Source: Glebionis coronaria (lineage: Eukaryota; Streptophyta; Magnoliopsida; Asterales; Asteraceae). From it: 64,000 nt of DNA. This document shows positions 10,728 through 22,145 of this stretch, one piece after another (the stretch's first letter is position 1; each line of letters starts with the position of its first letter). Both the position numbers and the translations under genes were made by a program. The stretch covers positions 93,821,237-93,885,236 of the forward strand of contig CM046878.1 in assembly GCA_025667525.1 (NCBI GenBank), in the 5' to 3' direction. The notes under the pieces are model-generated. The model was not told the DNA's origin and searched no databases. It was given only the letters and a program-made list of their open reading frames with translations.

Positions 10728-10960
10728 ACACCTGCAGAAGAAAAATATACACAGAGAATATCTATATAATTTTTTTGGTGCAAAACCTTTTGGAAAAGAA
10801 TTGCTTTTTATGATTTTTTTAATATTTTTGTATTTTTGAAGAGTTTTGTATTTTTTTAGGATTTTTTTTTAAAATTTTTTTAAAGCAAGGAAAATAACGT
10901 TCAAAGAACGGGTCCCAAAATTCAATGCGTCTCTCACTAGAAACCGTTAATCTTAACGAA
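10728..10960 (-). other. Athila untranslated leader between PBS and gag
   Basis: This is a T/A-rich, low-complexity stretch; runs of T on the plus strand are A-rich in the RNA. It separates the PBS from the gag ATG. I see no ORF. TTCTTCTGCAG just upstream of the ATG (minus strand) resembles a splice acceptor. Confidence 0.6.
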
Positions 10961-10980
10961 AAGAGCCGGCAGCGGCGCCA
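10961..10980 (-). promoter_or_regulatory. Athila primer binding site
   Basis: The minus strand reads TGGCGCCGCTGCCGGCTCTT. This resembles the TGGCGCCGTTGCCGGGGA site (tRNA-Asp 3' end) typical of Athila elements, with changes toward its 3' side. It lies directly inside the LTR end and fixes the element's orientation. Confidence 0.85.
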
Positions 10981-12656
10981 TTTAATACTAAGCTTTGGGC
11001 AAAGTATAAAATCTTATCGTCCGAAGTCTTTTCGAATTGACTATTGGTTCAAAGTGCGACTCAATCGTCTTTCGGTGAACTAAATGATTTGGTTTGGTTT
11101 GGTTGTCTAATTTTAAAAGCATGTATGAAAATGTCGATGAGTAAAGTAGAAGCTTTGATAAAATTAAACTAAAAGTTAATTAGGAAAATACTTAAAACTT
11201 AAAATTTTGTAAAACTTTAAAGCTTAAAAACTTAGTCAATCGGAATATTGCAAATCATGTCCATCGGAATACACCAAAATCACATCCATCGGAATACATA
11301 AATGTAAAACTGTCGGAATGTCTAATGCAATTCTATCGGAATAAGGTGCTATCGCAAAGTACGTCTATCGGAATATCCACTGTCGAAATGTCTCAGATCG
11401 TAATGACTAAAACACCCCTATCGCAATGTGCATCTATCGCAATGTCGCTGTCGAGAAATGGGCAGCACTTCGTCTTAGCAAAGACCTTGATCCCGTCGGA
11501 ATGTGCGATCGCAATGCGCGATCGCAATCCAGATCGGAATAAGGGGGAAATGACAACCTGATCGCAAAGTAAAACCCTAATGGGTTATTGCGATCAAAAC
11601 GATTACACCCATCGGAATGTGCAAAAACCCCAAAATTGCGATGGAAGCTAACTTAATCCGAAATTGGTGGAGAACCTAAAACTCAATAAGCAAGTGCAAT
11701 AAGCTATCTAGTCCGAATGTTAACCAACTCAAAAGCTTAGATTCGACCACTTCCAAAACATGAAAGATTATAAACTTTATGGAATGAACTTTAAAATTAC
11801 TAAAACCTTTGAAAAATCCGAAAATCAATAAGCTAAACTCAAAATAAGCCAATAAGCATGAAGAGCTTATACCTTATACGTAGGAGCTTATGTAGGAACA
11901 AAGAAGATCAATCCTTTAATCACGAAAACATCAAGTCATACGAATGAAATATGTAATTCGGATCAAGGATAAAGTAACCAAGAAATGTAGAAGGAGATTA
12001 AATAACACAAAGCTTAACTTGAAATTGATTAATGGAATCCCAAATACAAAGATTAAAGGAAGCTTAAATTTAAGAGATGAAAACAAAGAAAAACTTAGTG
12101 AGGGAAAGTTTAAGACTTTCTCTCTCTAAAACTAGAAAGAAAAGTGAAAAATGAAAAACTAAAAATTAAAGACTAACTCCCTCCTAATGACTATTAGGAG
12201 GGTATTTATAGGGAAGGTGGAAGGAGTGCATGTGTTGCATCTTCTTTATTTCTTTCTTCACGTCTTCTCGACTCGACTTTAATTCTTTGTCTTTTGTCGA
12301 TGTCGTGTCGGGATTTGAACTTGTCTTTTAATTTTCTTCTTCTATTAGACTTAAGTTCTTTGACTTCGTTAAACTTCCGTCTTTAGACTTTTTCTTCGAT
12401 ACATCTTCAGAATAGGTCTTGGACTTCCGTTCTTTTTGCACTCTTGATCTTTTGACTTCGTCTTTTCCCGTTTTCTTCGATAAAAGCCCGTGAGAGCCCG
12501 TGTTTTCTTCCTTTTTCATATTTTGGTCCTAAAACACAATAAAAACACAAACCACGCATAATTCCGACTTTTACGACATAAATCACACGTTTTGGTCTTG
12601 TTATTATTGGAAATAAGTGGTAAAAGGATAAGTGTTTTCACACTTATTAATAATCA
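10981..12656 (-). repeat. Athila 5' LTR (about 1.7 kb)
   Basis: On the minus strand it starts TGATTATTAATAAG at 12656. The inner end is near 10981-10996; the exact terminus is uncertain because no clear CA abuts the PBS. An 8-bp inverted repeat, ATAAGTGT/ACACTTAT (12628-12635, 12640-12647), lies nine bases inside the terminus. The TATA box is CTATAAATA (minus strand, about 12203-12211), followed by a 10-bp stem CCCTCCTAAT/ATTAGGAGGG (12193-12202 and 12179-12188, 4-nt loop). Downstream of the TATA box, 11230-11640 is filled with CATTCCGATAG-like motifs. Confidence 0.8.
11230..11640 (-). repeat. CG-motif cluster in Athila transcribed leader
   Basis: Printed strand: many copies of CATCGGAAT, TATCGGAAT, TATCGCAAT and GATCGCAAT, spaced 10-40 bp. 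In the sense (minus) strand these read ATTCCGAT or ATTGCGAT. The same motif pair occurs in the leader of copia C at 41740-42158. Spacing is irregular, so this is not a simple tandem satellite. Confidence 0.8.
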
Positions 12657-13405
12657 ACATGAAGACGGAATTATCATGAAGAAACATGAAACCATCTATC
12701 ACGAAGAAGTGTATAACATAATCAGCATGAAACTAAAGTTAACCATGACAGTATGAAAACATACTTGACATAAAAACATAATAACTTATGAGGGGACATG
12801 AAAAAAAATTTATGCCAATTTAAATCATGAAAAAAAATTTATGCATGAAAAACAGTGCATGAATGCGTAATGTAGTTTATAAAACCTTTACATGTGCGAG
12901 GGAACGCCTATGGGTCGGTTCCAAAACAAAAGACATGGCGAGGGGACGCCTATGGGTCGGTCCCAAAGTTAAAAGTTTCGATAAAAGCACATGCAACTAA
13001 ATAGGGCCAGTCCTGTACCAACCATTACTTAGTCATAATCCCTGCAACAATGATACACGAAACATAAATAAATGAAACTCATCTGTCAAAACTTATCAGA
13101 AAAAATTTTATGTAACTAATTATGAACTACTGGGGTTCAGTGCACATAGCCACAGATCACGAGGAACATTATACGTGAAACAATGACACATAACTAAATA
13201 TGAATGACGGTTGTCCATCCATATTAGTAAAACAATATCGATGAAAACATCAAGGTTAAAACCTCAAGGTGCTGAAAACATCATGGTTAAAACAACAATG
13301 CGCTGAAAACATAAATACGTAGAATGACAAACGTTGGCTTAGGAAGCTCCTGGTGACTACCCACTAGTCACAGATCGAGTTTTAGAGCCTACAGGTCGAA
13401 GCCTT
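12657..13405 (-). mobile_element. Internal leader fragment of Gypsy G1
   Basis: Minus-strand sequence downstream of the G1 PBS. No ORF of useful length is present. A 42-bp direct repeat containing GAGGGGACGCCTATGGGTCGG appears at about 12900 and 12942. The fragment ends at the Athila LTR at 12656; the rest of G1 should continue left of the window after Athila. Confidence 0.65.
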
Positions 13406-13418
13406 GGCTCTAATACCA
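13406..13418 (-). promoter_or_regulatory. Primer binding site of Gypsy G1
   Basis: The minus strand reads TGGTATTAGAGCC, one base from the initiator tRNA-Met type TGGTATCAGAGC, four bases inside the LTR end at 13423. It shows that the neighbouring LTR is a 5' LTR of a minus-strand element. Confidence 0.85.
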
Positions 13419-13422
13419 TAAT

Positions 13423-16400
13423 TGTAACACCCCATTTTGATAAATGAAGTGTCACGCGTAATTATGGCGTGTCATCAAAGCATACAAGGATAAATGTCTA
13501 AAACATTACATGACCATAGGGATAACCGGAATCAAACATCGGTTCCCAAACATAAGCCCAAAACATAAATAAAATAAATGAACAAAAAAGGAAGACTAGA
13601 CAAGCATAAATATGAAGGCAAGAGGAGAAGGAATCTAAGGTAGCTCCCATCCTATGCATGTCCTCCAAATGCTCCAGTCAGTCCTTAAGTACCTGCCGTT
13701 TTGGGACATGGAAAGGAAAGTAACGGCTGAGCAAAACGCTCAGTGCACGGATATAGACATAGTATAAATGACTAAAACATAATAAAGACTTAATAGCAGC
13801 GGAATTCTATAAGTCCTGGAAAACCTGGAACATGTTCATAAAACTGGTTTTATAGTTTGAAAAGCCTTATGTTTATCTTATGAAAACTGTTTAACATATT
13901 TTATCATTAGCCAATATAGGTCATGAAAATCCATCGTGCATGAATAATTGGAGGGGTGACCTCATCATGCAAATTAGAGGGGCTGCCTCTAATTTAATAT
14001 ACTGGTTTTTGGGTAGGAGGGATCAGCTCCTTGTGAAGGATGCAAGGCACACACCACATTCACCATGTAATCCTGAATAAAACATGTAACTAGGATGCAC
14101 CCATACGCCCCACGTGATAAATATAAATAAATGGCCAAAAGCTGAAGGGACGCCACGAGCAATCACTCCGCCGTGGTGAAGTCATAACATCAGTGCCTCT
14201 AATGTTATGGTTATGGTACCTCCATAACTAGGTGAAACTGGTCATGCATGTATATGGCTATAGGTAATCTTAATTAAACATAAGCAATCAAACTCATAAC
14301 TTATACTACGGGAAAACAGTTGGCTGCATACGGGGAATCCTAATAAGGAAAGAATGTCCATACTGAAAGGACGGGAATCCGTACCTTATGTCCAGTGAAC
14401 GAAGAAGATGAACTGAGAGGAATCCTACTTCCGAATCACTAGTGCTACATAAATACATACATGAATAAGTATCTGCTTACTAAATATGTAGTTGGTTTTA
14501 GGTCATGTCTTAGCTTATTTTATGTATTCTTACCATGTTTTACTGTTTTTAAGCCTTAAACCGTGTTTATCTTATATTATGTTTAATCTGATTAAGTATT
14601 TCTGGTATTTCATGTGTTATTTTACTTACTGCGTAATAATAAGTAACTTTCCAAAAATAGCAGGTTTCCTAAAATAGAAAGTTTCCAAAATAGAAAGTTT
14701 CCAAAAATAGAAAGTTACCAAAAATAGAAAGTTTCCAAAAACAGAAAGTTTCCAAAAACAGAAAGTTTCCAAAAATAGAAAGTTTCCAAAAATAGAAAGT
14801 TTCCAAAAATAGAAAGTTTCAAAAAATAGAAAGTTTCCAAAAATAGAATTTATTGCTTAAAATAGATAAGTTTCTAAAAATAGAAAGTTTCCATAAATAG
14901 ATCAGTTGCCTTAATTAAATAAGTTTCCATAAATAGATAGCTGCCTGAAATAAATAAGTTTCTAAAAATAGAAGGTTTCAATAAATAGATTAGCTGCCTT
15001 ATTTAATTAAGTTTCTAAAAATAGAAAGTTTCCATAATTAGAATTAAGCTGGTTAAATAAGCTAAGTATATAAGCCTAAGTGTTTTCATGATTATTTTCT
15101 AAGTCATATGATATAAGGTATAGTTTAATAATTATTTCATGTAATTAAATTAAACTATAGGTTAAAATATTCAATTAAAGTATAACATGTTTTTAATTAA
15201 ATAAAGTTAAATACTTAGGTTAAAACATGTATTATTATTTATTAATAATATAACCTAAGTCATGTTAATTAATTAATTATAATCATGGTTTTTAAATAAT
15301 TAATTAATTATAAGTCTAAAATGTAAAATACTTAGGTTAATTAATTTCATGATTATTTATAATTTAAAATAACCTAAGTCATGTTATTAAATTAATCATG
15401 TCATTTATTAATTTAATTTTAACATAAGATCATAAAAAAAATAAAACTAAACATACACCATGAACCGGATCTAGACTAAAAACAATGAACCGGACATGAA
15501 ATCGACACCGTACCCCGAACCAACTCGGGGTACCCCGTGTTTTACTGCTGCCGTGTGACCCACATGCACCAACCAAGACCATATGGTCTTGGTGGTGGTC
15601 GGCTTGGCAAACCGAGACCCATTCGGGTTCGGTGCAGCCTGCGGCCAAAACAAACACCCCTTAAAACACCCTTTTGATTTTATTTAACACCAAATCATGT
15701 TAGATCCATGTTTAATTATTAGGTTTTTGTAAAAAACATAACATGTTCTTGATTTATAAAAAGATCAAATCAAAAGAAAAGGTTTAAAAAGGATTTACCG
15801 AATTCGTGGATCAAAAGGATGAAGAACAAACACGATCACCAACTTAATTTCTAAGATCCAAGATCACAAACCACCTCCTTGTGGTGTTCTTAAGGTGGCG
15901 GCACAAAGAGGAAAAGGAGGAGGGTTTTAGGGTTTTTTTTCTAAATCTTCTGTAAAACTAAAAATGAGTAGTGTAAAAATATTTAACCCCTTTTAGTAAA
16001 AATTGATGGGCTAAGCCCATCCTCCCTCCTAAATTTTGTGGGAATGGGGCCCACAAGGGGTAACCCGAATGTTTTCTGTGTCTAATTAATAATTGTGTTC
16101 TCGTGTTCGTGTTTTACGTGTTTGTTCGTGTTTATTTGTGTTCGCGTTTTATGTGTTCTCGTTAAATAATTACCGTGACCTAATACATTTATTTACGCTC
16201 GTAATAAATATGTACATATATTTAATAATAGTTCGTGTTTTAATTACGTTCATGATTTCATGATCGCATGTTCGTGATTAATTATTGTCAAATAATTATT
16301 ACGTGCTCGTGCGTAGTAAATACTTATCGTGTTCTAACACGTACGTAATACGTAAAATCCTAACACGTAATCGTAATCATGCTATATTAGGAAGGTTTAA

Positions 16401-16457
16401 ATCTAGTACGTACGATCTTAAGGGTACTATTCATGGTAAAAGCATGCGGGTTTTACA
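13423..16457 (-). repeat. 5' LTR of Gypsy G1 (3,035 bp, minus strand)
   Basis: On the minus strand it runs from TGTAAAACCCGCATGC (16457) to GGGGTGTTACA (13423). It is the reverse complement of the G2 LTR (17821-28027 without its insertion), with shared landmarks such as ACTGAGCGTTTTGCTCAGCC and CCCAAAACGGCAGGTAC. It includes the minisatellite at 14650-15040. The candidate TSD outside the LTR is ATTAC (16458-16462). The LTR type and length, and the integrase remnant of its partner, fit a Tekay/Del-like chromovirus. Confidence 0.85.
14650..15040 (-). repeat. AAAATAGAAAGTTTCC minisatellite inside G1 LTR
   Basis: About twenty copies of an 18-bp unit (AGAAAGTTTCCAAAAAT on the printed strand). The first ~200 bp are almost perfect; the rest is interrupted by TTAATTAAATAAG-type variants. 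The matching place in the G2 LTR (26650-26830) holds roughly half as much, so the array has changed length since the two copies separated. Confidence 0.85.
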
Positions 16458-17820
16458 ATTACAGTGACACACTGAATCACATGGATTCGCACGGTTAATC
16501 TTACCATGACTCAGCTTATGCGTAAAGGTGAGAACCCTACACTACATTAGGTGTTCAAGAAAATCCTACGCTAAGAGAAGTCTAATTTCGGAGACTTATA
16601 GTTCCGCAAATTTCTATGTATCAAATTTCTACGAAGCAAGATATAGTTACGTTCATATCTAAGTACCTGGCATACCAACAGGCTAAGATAGAACACCAAC
16701 TGACTAGGGTGTTTTCCATCATCGTAAAAAGGTGAACGGAAATGGGACAACAAGATCTCCATGGATTTTGGTTACCAGATTAACGCAAACTCAGAAGAAG
16801 CATGGTGCTATCTGGGTTATTGTCAACAATTTGACCAAGTCTGCAGAATCCTTACATCCGCAAGGATTTCAGAACCAGCAGATTGATCGGACGTGTTCTA
16901 GCCAGGGCTCATCCAATCACTTGGTAATCCCTCAGCTATCGGGCCAGACGAAGGTTCACATTTATGCTCCTTATTTATGTTCACGTCTTTGTTCAAATTT
17001 TATGACTTGCTTTCACACTCACGTTCATGAAAGTATTCACGTTCATGATTGTCTCCTGGCTTTCGATTTTACGTTTATTTTCGTTCTGGGAAGTTTTACA
17101 AGAGCTTGAGAAACCAGACCCAAATTTAGTATAACTCTCAGTTCTCAGACAGACGTTTCACGTCACATTCCACGTCTCACCTTATAGCGTTTGGCGTTAC
17201 CTCCTTAGTTATACCATGTTCACGATATGTTACACGTATCATTGATCACCATATGTTTTCTCTTATTACACTCACCATATCTCCACGTATCACGTTCACA
17301 ATTGTTCACGTATCACGTTCACAATTGTTCACGTACTACGTTTCAGTATGTCTCGCACATTATTGCTAAGACAGGACTAATATCAGTTAGTCTAAGTTAT
17401 TTTATATTATAACGTTCATTTACACTTGCACGTTAATTCTTATCCACTCGATCAGATTCATGCTGATCTATCTTCTGTCGATGAACCAGAAACTTTCTGT
17501 ATCGTCAACCAAAAGTCATGAAGACTAATATTGTTATTTCTGCCAAGACCGTTTAGAGGACCGTTCTGGGCGGGAAGCCACTTGGAACGGAGGAGTACAT
17601 ACGGACTTCTTATCTGTTTTCTTTTATCGATTAGATACGTCCTTTCGGTCACGTCACGTTCCATGTCCTTTCATGACATGTCACGTTCCACGTTCCTTCT
17701 ACCATGTCACCTGCATGTCCTTTTATCTTACATACCCTCTCAGTTGATTCGGGTATGTTTCTCTTTCAGTTTACTTTATCTATAATTCGGGGACGAATTA
17801 TTCTTTTAGGGGGGAAGAGT
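16458..17820 (+). pseudogene. Gypsy G2 integrase/chromodomain-region remnant
   Basis: Plus-strand decayed pol. Readable pieces are: KWDNKISMDF near 16740; then, in another frame, QTQKKHGAIWVIV and NLTKSA (16790-16840), the integrase core start; LGSFTRA and SSQTD (17085-17155) near the core's second half; and DEPETFCIVNQK (17470-17515), the C-terminal EEP..I.DR region before a chromodomain-like end. Frames shift repeatedly and intervening parts are missing. A polypurine tract (AGGGGGGAAGAGT) ends at 17820, directly before the LTR. The upstream pol is interrupted by the G1 LTR at 16457. No functional product is expected. Confidence 0.8.
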
Positions 17821-18079
17821 TGTAAAACCCGCATGCTTTTACGATGAACAATACATTTATAATCATACGTACAAGATTAAAACTTTCCTTTTATAACATG
17901 AATACGTGTCACGGGTATTAATTACAAGAATTACATACGTGTTATTACACGATAAGTATTACGTACGTGTTAATACACGATAATAAGTACGTACGTGGTA
18001 ATACACGATAATTATTAATTATAATAATTATAATCACGAATATCTAAAACACGATCATGTGAACCACATATATGTAAAT

Positions 18080-18446
18080 TGTTAGCCCTATATTTTATAT
18101 AGTCGAACAAGAATGTAATAGGTCATCTTAGTCGTTAAAGGTCTTGTATTGTAATAGGTTAGTCGGGTTAACCGGGCTTGGACTTTAAGCTAATATTGTC
18201 TAAGTTAGGGGCGTAAGCCCAAGTGTAAGCCAAGCCCAGTCCAAGTCACTTAAACCCATGGCCAAACAAGCCAAGGGTACATATACCCTCTTCCATGTGT
18301 GGAAGAGGGTGTTGGTTACCATTTTACTTTATCTCTCTAAAGTGTTTAACCTTCCAAATTCTCTCTTGTTTCTCTCTCTACTTTCTTCTCTTTCTTTCTC
18401 TAAATATCAACTAAATCTTGTGTTATGGATTGATATGCGAATAACA
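18080..18446 (+). repeat. 5' LTR of copia R
   Basis: TGTTAGCCC...GAATAACA, 367 bp. The TATA-like ACATATA is followed directly by the perfect 10-bp inverted repeat CCCTCTTCCA (18286-18295) and TGGAAGAGGG (18300-18309), with a TGTG loop. Upstream, CTTGGACT and AGTCCAAG form an inverted pair. Confidence 0.92.
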
Positions 18447-18448
18447 TT

Positions 18449-18462
18449 TGGTATCAAGAGCC
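18449..18462 (+). promoter_or_regulatory. Primer binding site of copia R
   Basis: TGGTATCAAGAGCC, two bases after the LTR, is the initiator tRNA-Met type used by most plant copia elements, with one inserted A. Element B has the same form. Confidence 0.88.
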
Positions 18463-18731
18463 TATAGTGGATAGGTGATTGAAGATTCGTGTGTTGTGTT
18501 CTTGATTTTTTCGTGCCTATTTTGATCTAAAACTCACGTACCCAAATTTTTCTTGTGTTTTTATTGTTTATTCTTGATACAAATCATCTACATACTATTG
18601 GCAGTGATTTAGTATTGTTACTTTGGTTAAAAACACAAAATATTTTGGTGCTTGATTCATTTTTAGGCTAAAAATCTCGAATTTGTTGTGTTCTAGTACT
18701 ATCCGAGAAAAGGGGTAGTTTTGATTCCTTG

Positions 18732-19190
18732 TTACGATCTGAATATTGTGATCGCATAAACCCTGGGGGGTTTCTACTTGCGATCCAATATCACGATCAC
18801 ATCCTACGATCTAGTGACTGCGATCTGAGTACGATCTAGTGACTGTGATCTGAGTACGATCCATTGACTGCGATCTGAGTACGATCTAGTGACTGTGATC
18901 TGAGAACGATCCAGTGACTGCGATCTGAGTATGATCTAGTGACTGCGATCTGAGTACGATCCAGTGACTGCGACCCGAGTACGATCTAGTGACTGCGATC
19001 CCCACTGCGATCCCCACTGCGATCACTGGCTAGGATCACTTGTTGCGATCAAGGAGTGCGATCCAACGTCACGATCAAGGAGTGCGATCACAGGTTGCGA
19101 TCAACCGTTACGATCAAGGAGTGCGATCACCAGTACGATCAACCGTTACGATTAGGAATACGATCAAGAGTTGCGATGGGTATTGCGATG
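18732..19190 (+). repeat. CGATC-rich leader repeats of copia R
   Basis: The first part (about 18810-18990) is a 25-bp tandem unit, GTGACTGCGATCTGAGTACG plus ATCTA, in about seven copies with CGATCTA/CGATCCA alternation. The second part has looser TGCGATCA and TACGATCA copies, ending TTGCGATGG. Nearly every unit keeps CGAT. It lies in the transcribed leader between PBS and gag. Confidence 0.85.
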
Positions 19191-19475
19191 GACATCTAAA
19201 TCTTGTTTGAGTACTTATTAGACTTAGCCACTATTTAGACTAGTCTCGGAACATACTTTACACGAAGATTAAAAAAAGTGTTTTTTGGCGGAAAAACCAT
19301 AGTAAAATTTATTTTTTCCTAGACCATTTTTAGGCCATTTAAGCTTTGATTTCAAATTTTGGCGATGCGAAAAAATTTTCGAGCAAAAATTCAAATTTTT
19401 AGGCCAAATTTCAAATTTTTTAGGTTTTATTTTTTATTAAAATTTTCTTTTTTCAAAAATTTTCCCTAGTGGTTA

Positions 19476-22145
19476 TTGGTTATTTCTAACTCGATTTCAA
19501 AATTTAGTGATTCAAATTTTTTTTTCGGCTTACTGTTTTGTCGGACTGAGGAATTTATTGTCGGACTAAGAAAAAATCGGATTTTTCAGAATTTCAACCA
19601 ATCAAATCACAACACATCCACTAAGATCCGAAATCCATACACATCATATCCTCTACGAGACATCCGTTCAATGGACATCTTCGTGGATTCAACACCAACA
19701 ACGTCCATGACTGAGATGAATAAAGAGAAGATGCAGAATCTAGAGGTTCAGAAAAATACTGAGACTCCAATCAGTAAACCTTCTAACAAGGATTCTACCA
19801 CCAAAACCGTTCATGCAATCACATACAAGATGTCGAAAGAAAAAGAAAGATGCATGGAACACATAAAGTTGCTTTAGTCACACCTTCAGGTTCTTTCAAG
19901 AGAAGACCTAAAAGGCACTCGTCTTGAAATTGGATTCAAACGGGTATTCTTTCTACTATTTGGTCAAGATGTTGAGACATTCACCAGAACGATGCTACTT
20001 AATGTGGACCATCTTCAACAAGAACTTGACAGAGATGATTTTCACGAGATTATATCCATGGAGGTCCTTTTAGCTCTCAACAAACAGTTCTAGCAATTCA
20101 TTGACTCAAGTGGCTTATCCAAAAACGATCAAGAGTTCACAAGCACATACCTTACCAAATATACTCTCGTAGATCTTCAAGCGTTCAAAGAGACACTTCT
20201 TCAACATATGAGTAATATAAAGAAGTCAATTGCTGAAAAAACACGCCATCAAAGGCAATTTAAAAGAAGGGTGAATCAAAGACTGATGCAACCGAAAGAG
20301 AGCACTGTCGATAAAGATCAAGCATTGGATGCTTCTTCGGTTGATACAGAAAGCAGCGAGACAGAATCAGAAACGCAGCATACCAGTAACAGCTCAGGGA
20401 ATGATCACACAGCCAATGATGCGGATATCAGACCCACTTTTTTGACATATTGAGCAACCTGAACCCATTTTTGACACATATCTAGTGGAAAAGGTTGATA
20501 GCAATACCACGCCTGATTCATTAGATACGAGTACTAATGGAGGAGAGACTTCTCAGGATGTTGATTCTAAGATTCACGAGCTTGAAATTTTGTTAGCTTA
20601 GAAGACTAAAGATTTTGAGGATGTCAAACTCGATTTTTCTAAAAAAAATAACAAATTTGAGGCTTACTTTGAAAACTTGAAAAGGAAAATGTTGTTCTTG
20701 AACAAAAATTGGATCGTAAGATTCAAGATTTTAACGCGGAAAAATAACAATTTGTGAAACAAATAAATTTGTTAGAATCAAAGTTGGTTTCTCAAAATCC
20801 AAGTCCTCCGCCTGCTTCATTAATTGAATTATCTGTGCAACCTATCGACATTGTAGATAGTAATGACGCGAATGCCGAAAATAACATATTTGACAATATG
20901 AATATTAAGTTAGAACAACATGTCGCTCAATTACTTCTACAAAATGAGAAATTAAAAGCTCAGATTCAGGAAAAGGTTTTTGCACTGACAGCGGTGAAAA
21001 ATGAATTAAGAAAGCTAAAAGGAAATAGTGTGGATACTAAGTTAGCAAAACAGTCATTCTTGGGGAAATCTCCTTCTCAATCATTCAGAAACCGCTCAGT
21101 TGCTAGACAACCGAATGTGTTTAAATCTGAACGACCTAAAACGTCGAATCCGAGGTTTGCATCCCAAGTTGACGTGCGTAACAATTTGCCTAATCCAGTC
21201 ACTCCGCAATCTAGACCATCCTTAAGAAAATCCGCTTCTGCAAAACCCGATCACATGAATGCTTCAAGCAACTCTAGCAATAGCTCCAAGAACATGCCTA
21301 GGCGTAGTTCAAATGACACGGGTCATAAAAGATATTTAGAGGATGCTAAGAAAAATACACAAGCAAGAGATAGGACCAACCCACAACCTAGCAGCATTAT
21401 TCACACATCTAGGAATTCTATACCCTTCTATGATGTGCACAATTCTGCCAACCCTAGAAATACAAGAGCCTTCTCAGATGCTAAGCACCTTGTTTGCAAG
21501 AAATGTAACAAATGCGTGTTTAATGCCATTCATGATGATTGTATAACGCAAGTCCTGAACAAGGTGAACCACAAAGCTAGAGCATCTCAAAGACGGAACC
21601 CTATAGGAAATAGGTTTTCTCCAACTAAGTCTTCTGATGTGCATGAGAAATCTATGACTCCTAGACCTTATCTTAGGTGGATACCAACGGGTAGAACCTT
21701 TAAAACAATTGGTCTTAGGTGGGTTCCTACTGGAAATATATTTCCCTCTAGCTCAATAAAGGTTCAGGGTGAACCCCCACTTGGTTCTCATCAAGATATC
21801 ACTAACCCACATGCAAGCATACAAACGACTGATGAAAGTGCAGGTAATAAAGTAAAGGTTCAACAAGAACACAAAGGCTTTACATATTCATACCGTTCAA
21901 CAAAAGACACTCTCAGAGTTTGGTTGCTGAAGAAGCAGATATCAGAGAAACAAGCGTCTCAGGGTTTCACAAGTAAACCTCAAATGACTTACAGTCACAT
22001 TTCAGGCTGTAACTCGAACGTCAAAGAAAGGGAACTTTATCTCTTCAACGATAAGTTACCCTCAAAAAGAGAAATTCATATTTCTCGGTCACGAGCTTCT
22101 ATTAAAACTATTCGAAAGTTTTATGCTCGTGTACATGGCTTATAG
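19476..22145 (+). pseudogene. Decayed gag/spacer gene of copia R
   Basis: Open pieces at 19476-19877, 20208-20453 and 20754-22145 join, with stops and frameshifts between them, into one gag-like protein. Recognisable parts: the EKTRHQRQFKRRVNQR region (20235), a serine-rich ESSETESETQ stretch, coiled-coil segments with LELEHSV-like spacing (20890-21030), a CKKCNKC...HDDC cysteine motif (21495-21540), and repeated RW(I/V)PTGRTF/GLRWVPTG motifs (21675-21740). The last two also occur near the end of B's gag (CWNCNEC, EWKPTGR). The longest piece is 463 codons. It ends at 22145 where B would continue into protease, so pol is deleted. I remember many such truncated copies in Asteraceae databases. 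Confidence 0.8.

Larger units (their letters stand above)
6762..12656 (-). mobile_element. Athila-type Gypsy element, 5' part, interrupted by A
   Basis: Read on the minus strand: 5' LTR (12656 to about 10981), a PBS resembling the tRNA-Asp type used by Athila elements, an untranslated leader, then one continuous gag-protease-RT ORF. The ORF is cut at 6762 by the copia LTR of element A. The remainder of pol (RNase H, integrase), any env-like ORF and the 3' LTR should lie left of the window. The LTR's outer flank at 12657 is leader sequence of Gypsy G1, so Athila inserted into G1 before A inserted into Athila. Confidence 0.85.

Noticed and set aside
15430..15657. Minus-strand 75-codon ORF
   Set aside because: It lies in the non-coding G1 LTR and has no recognisable motif.
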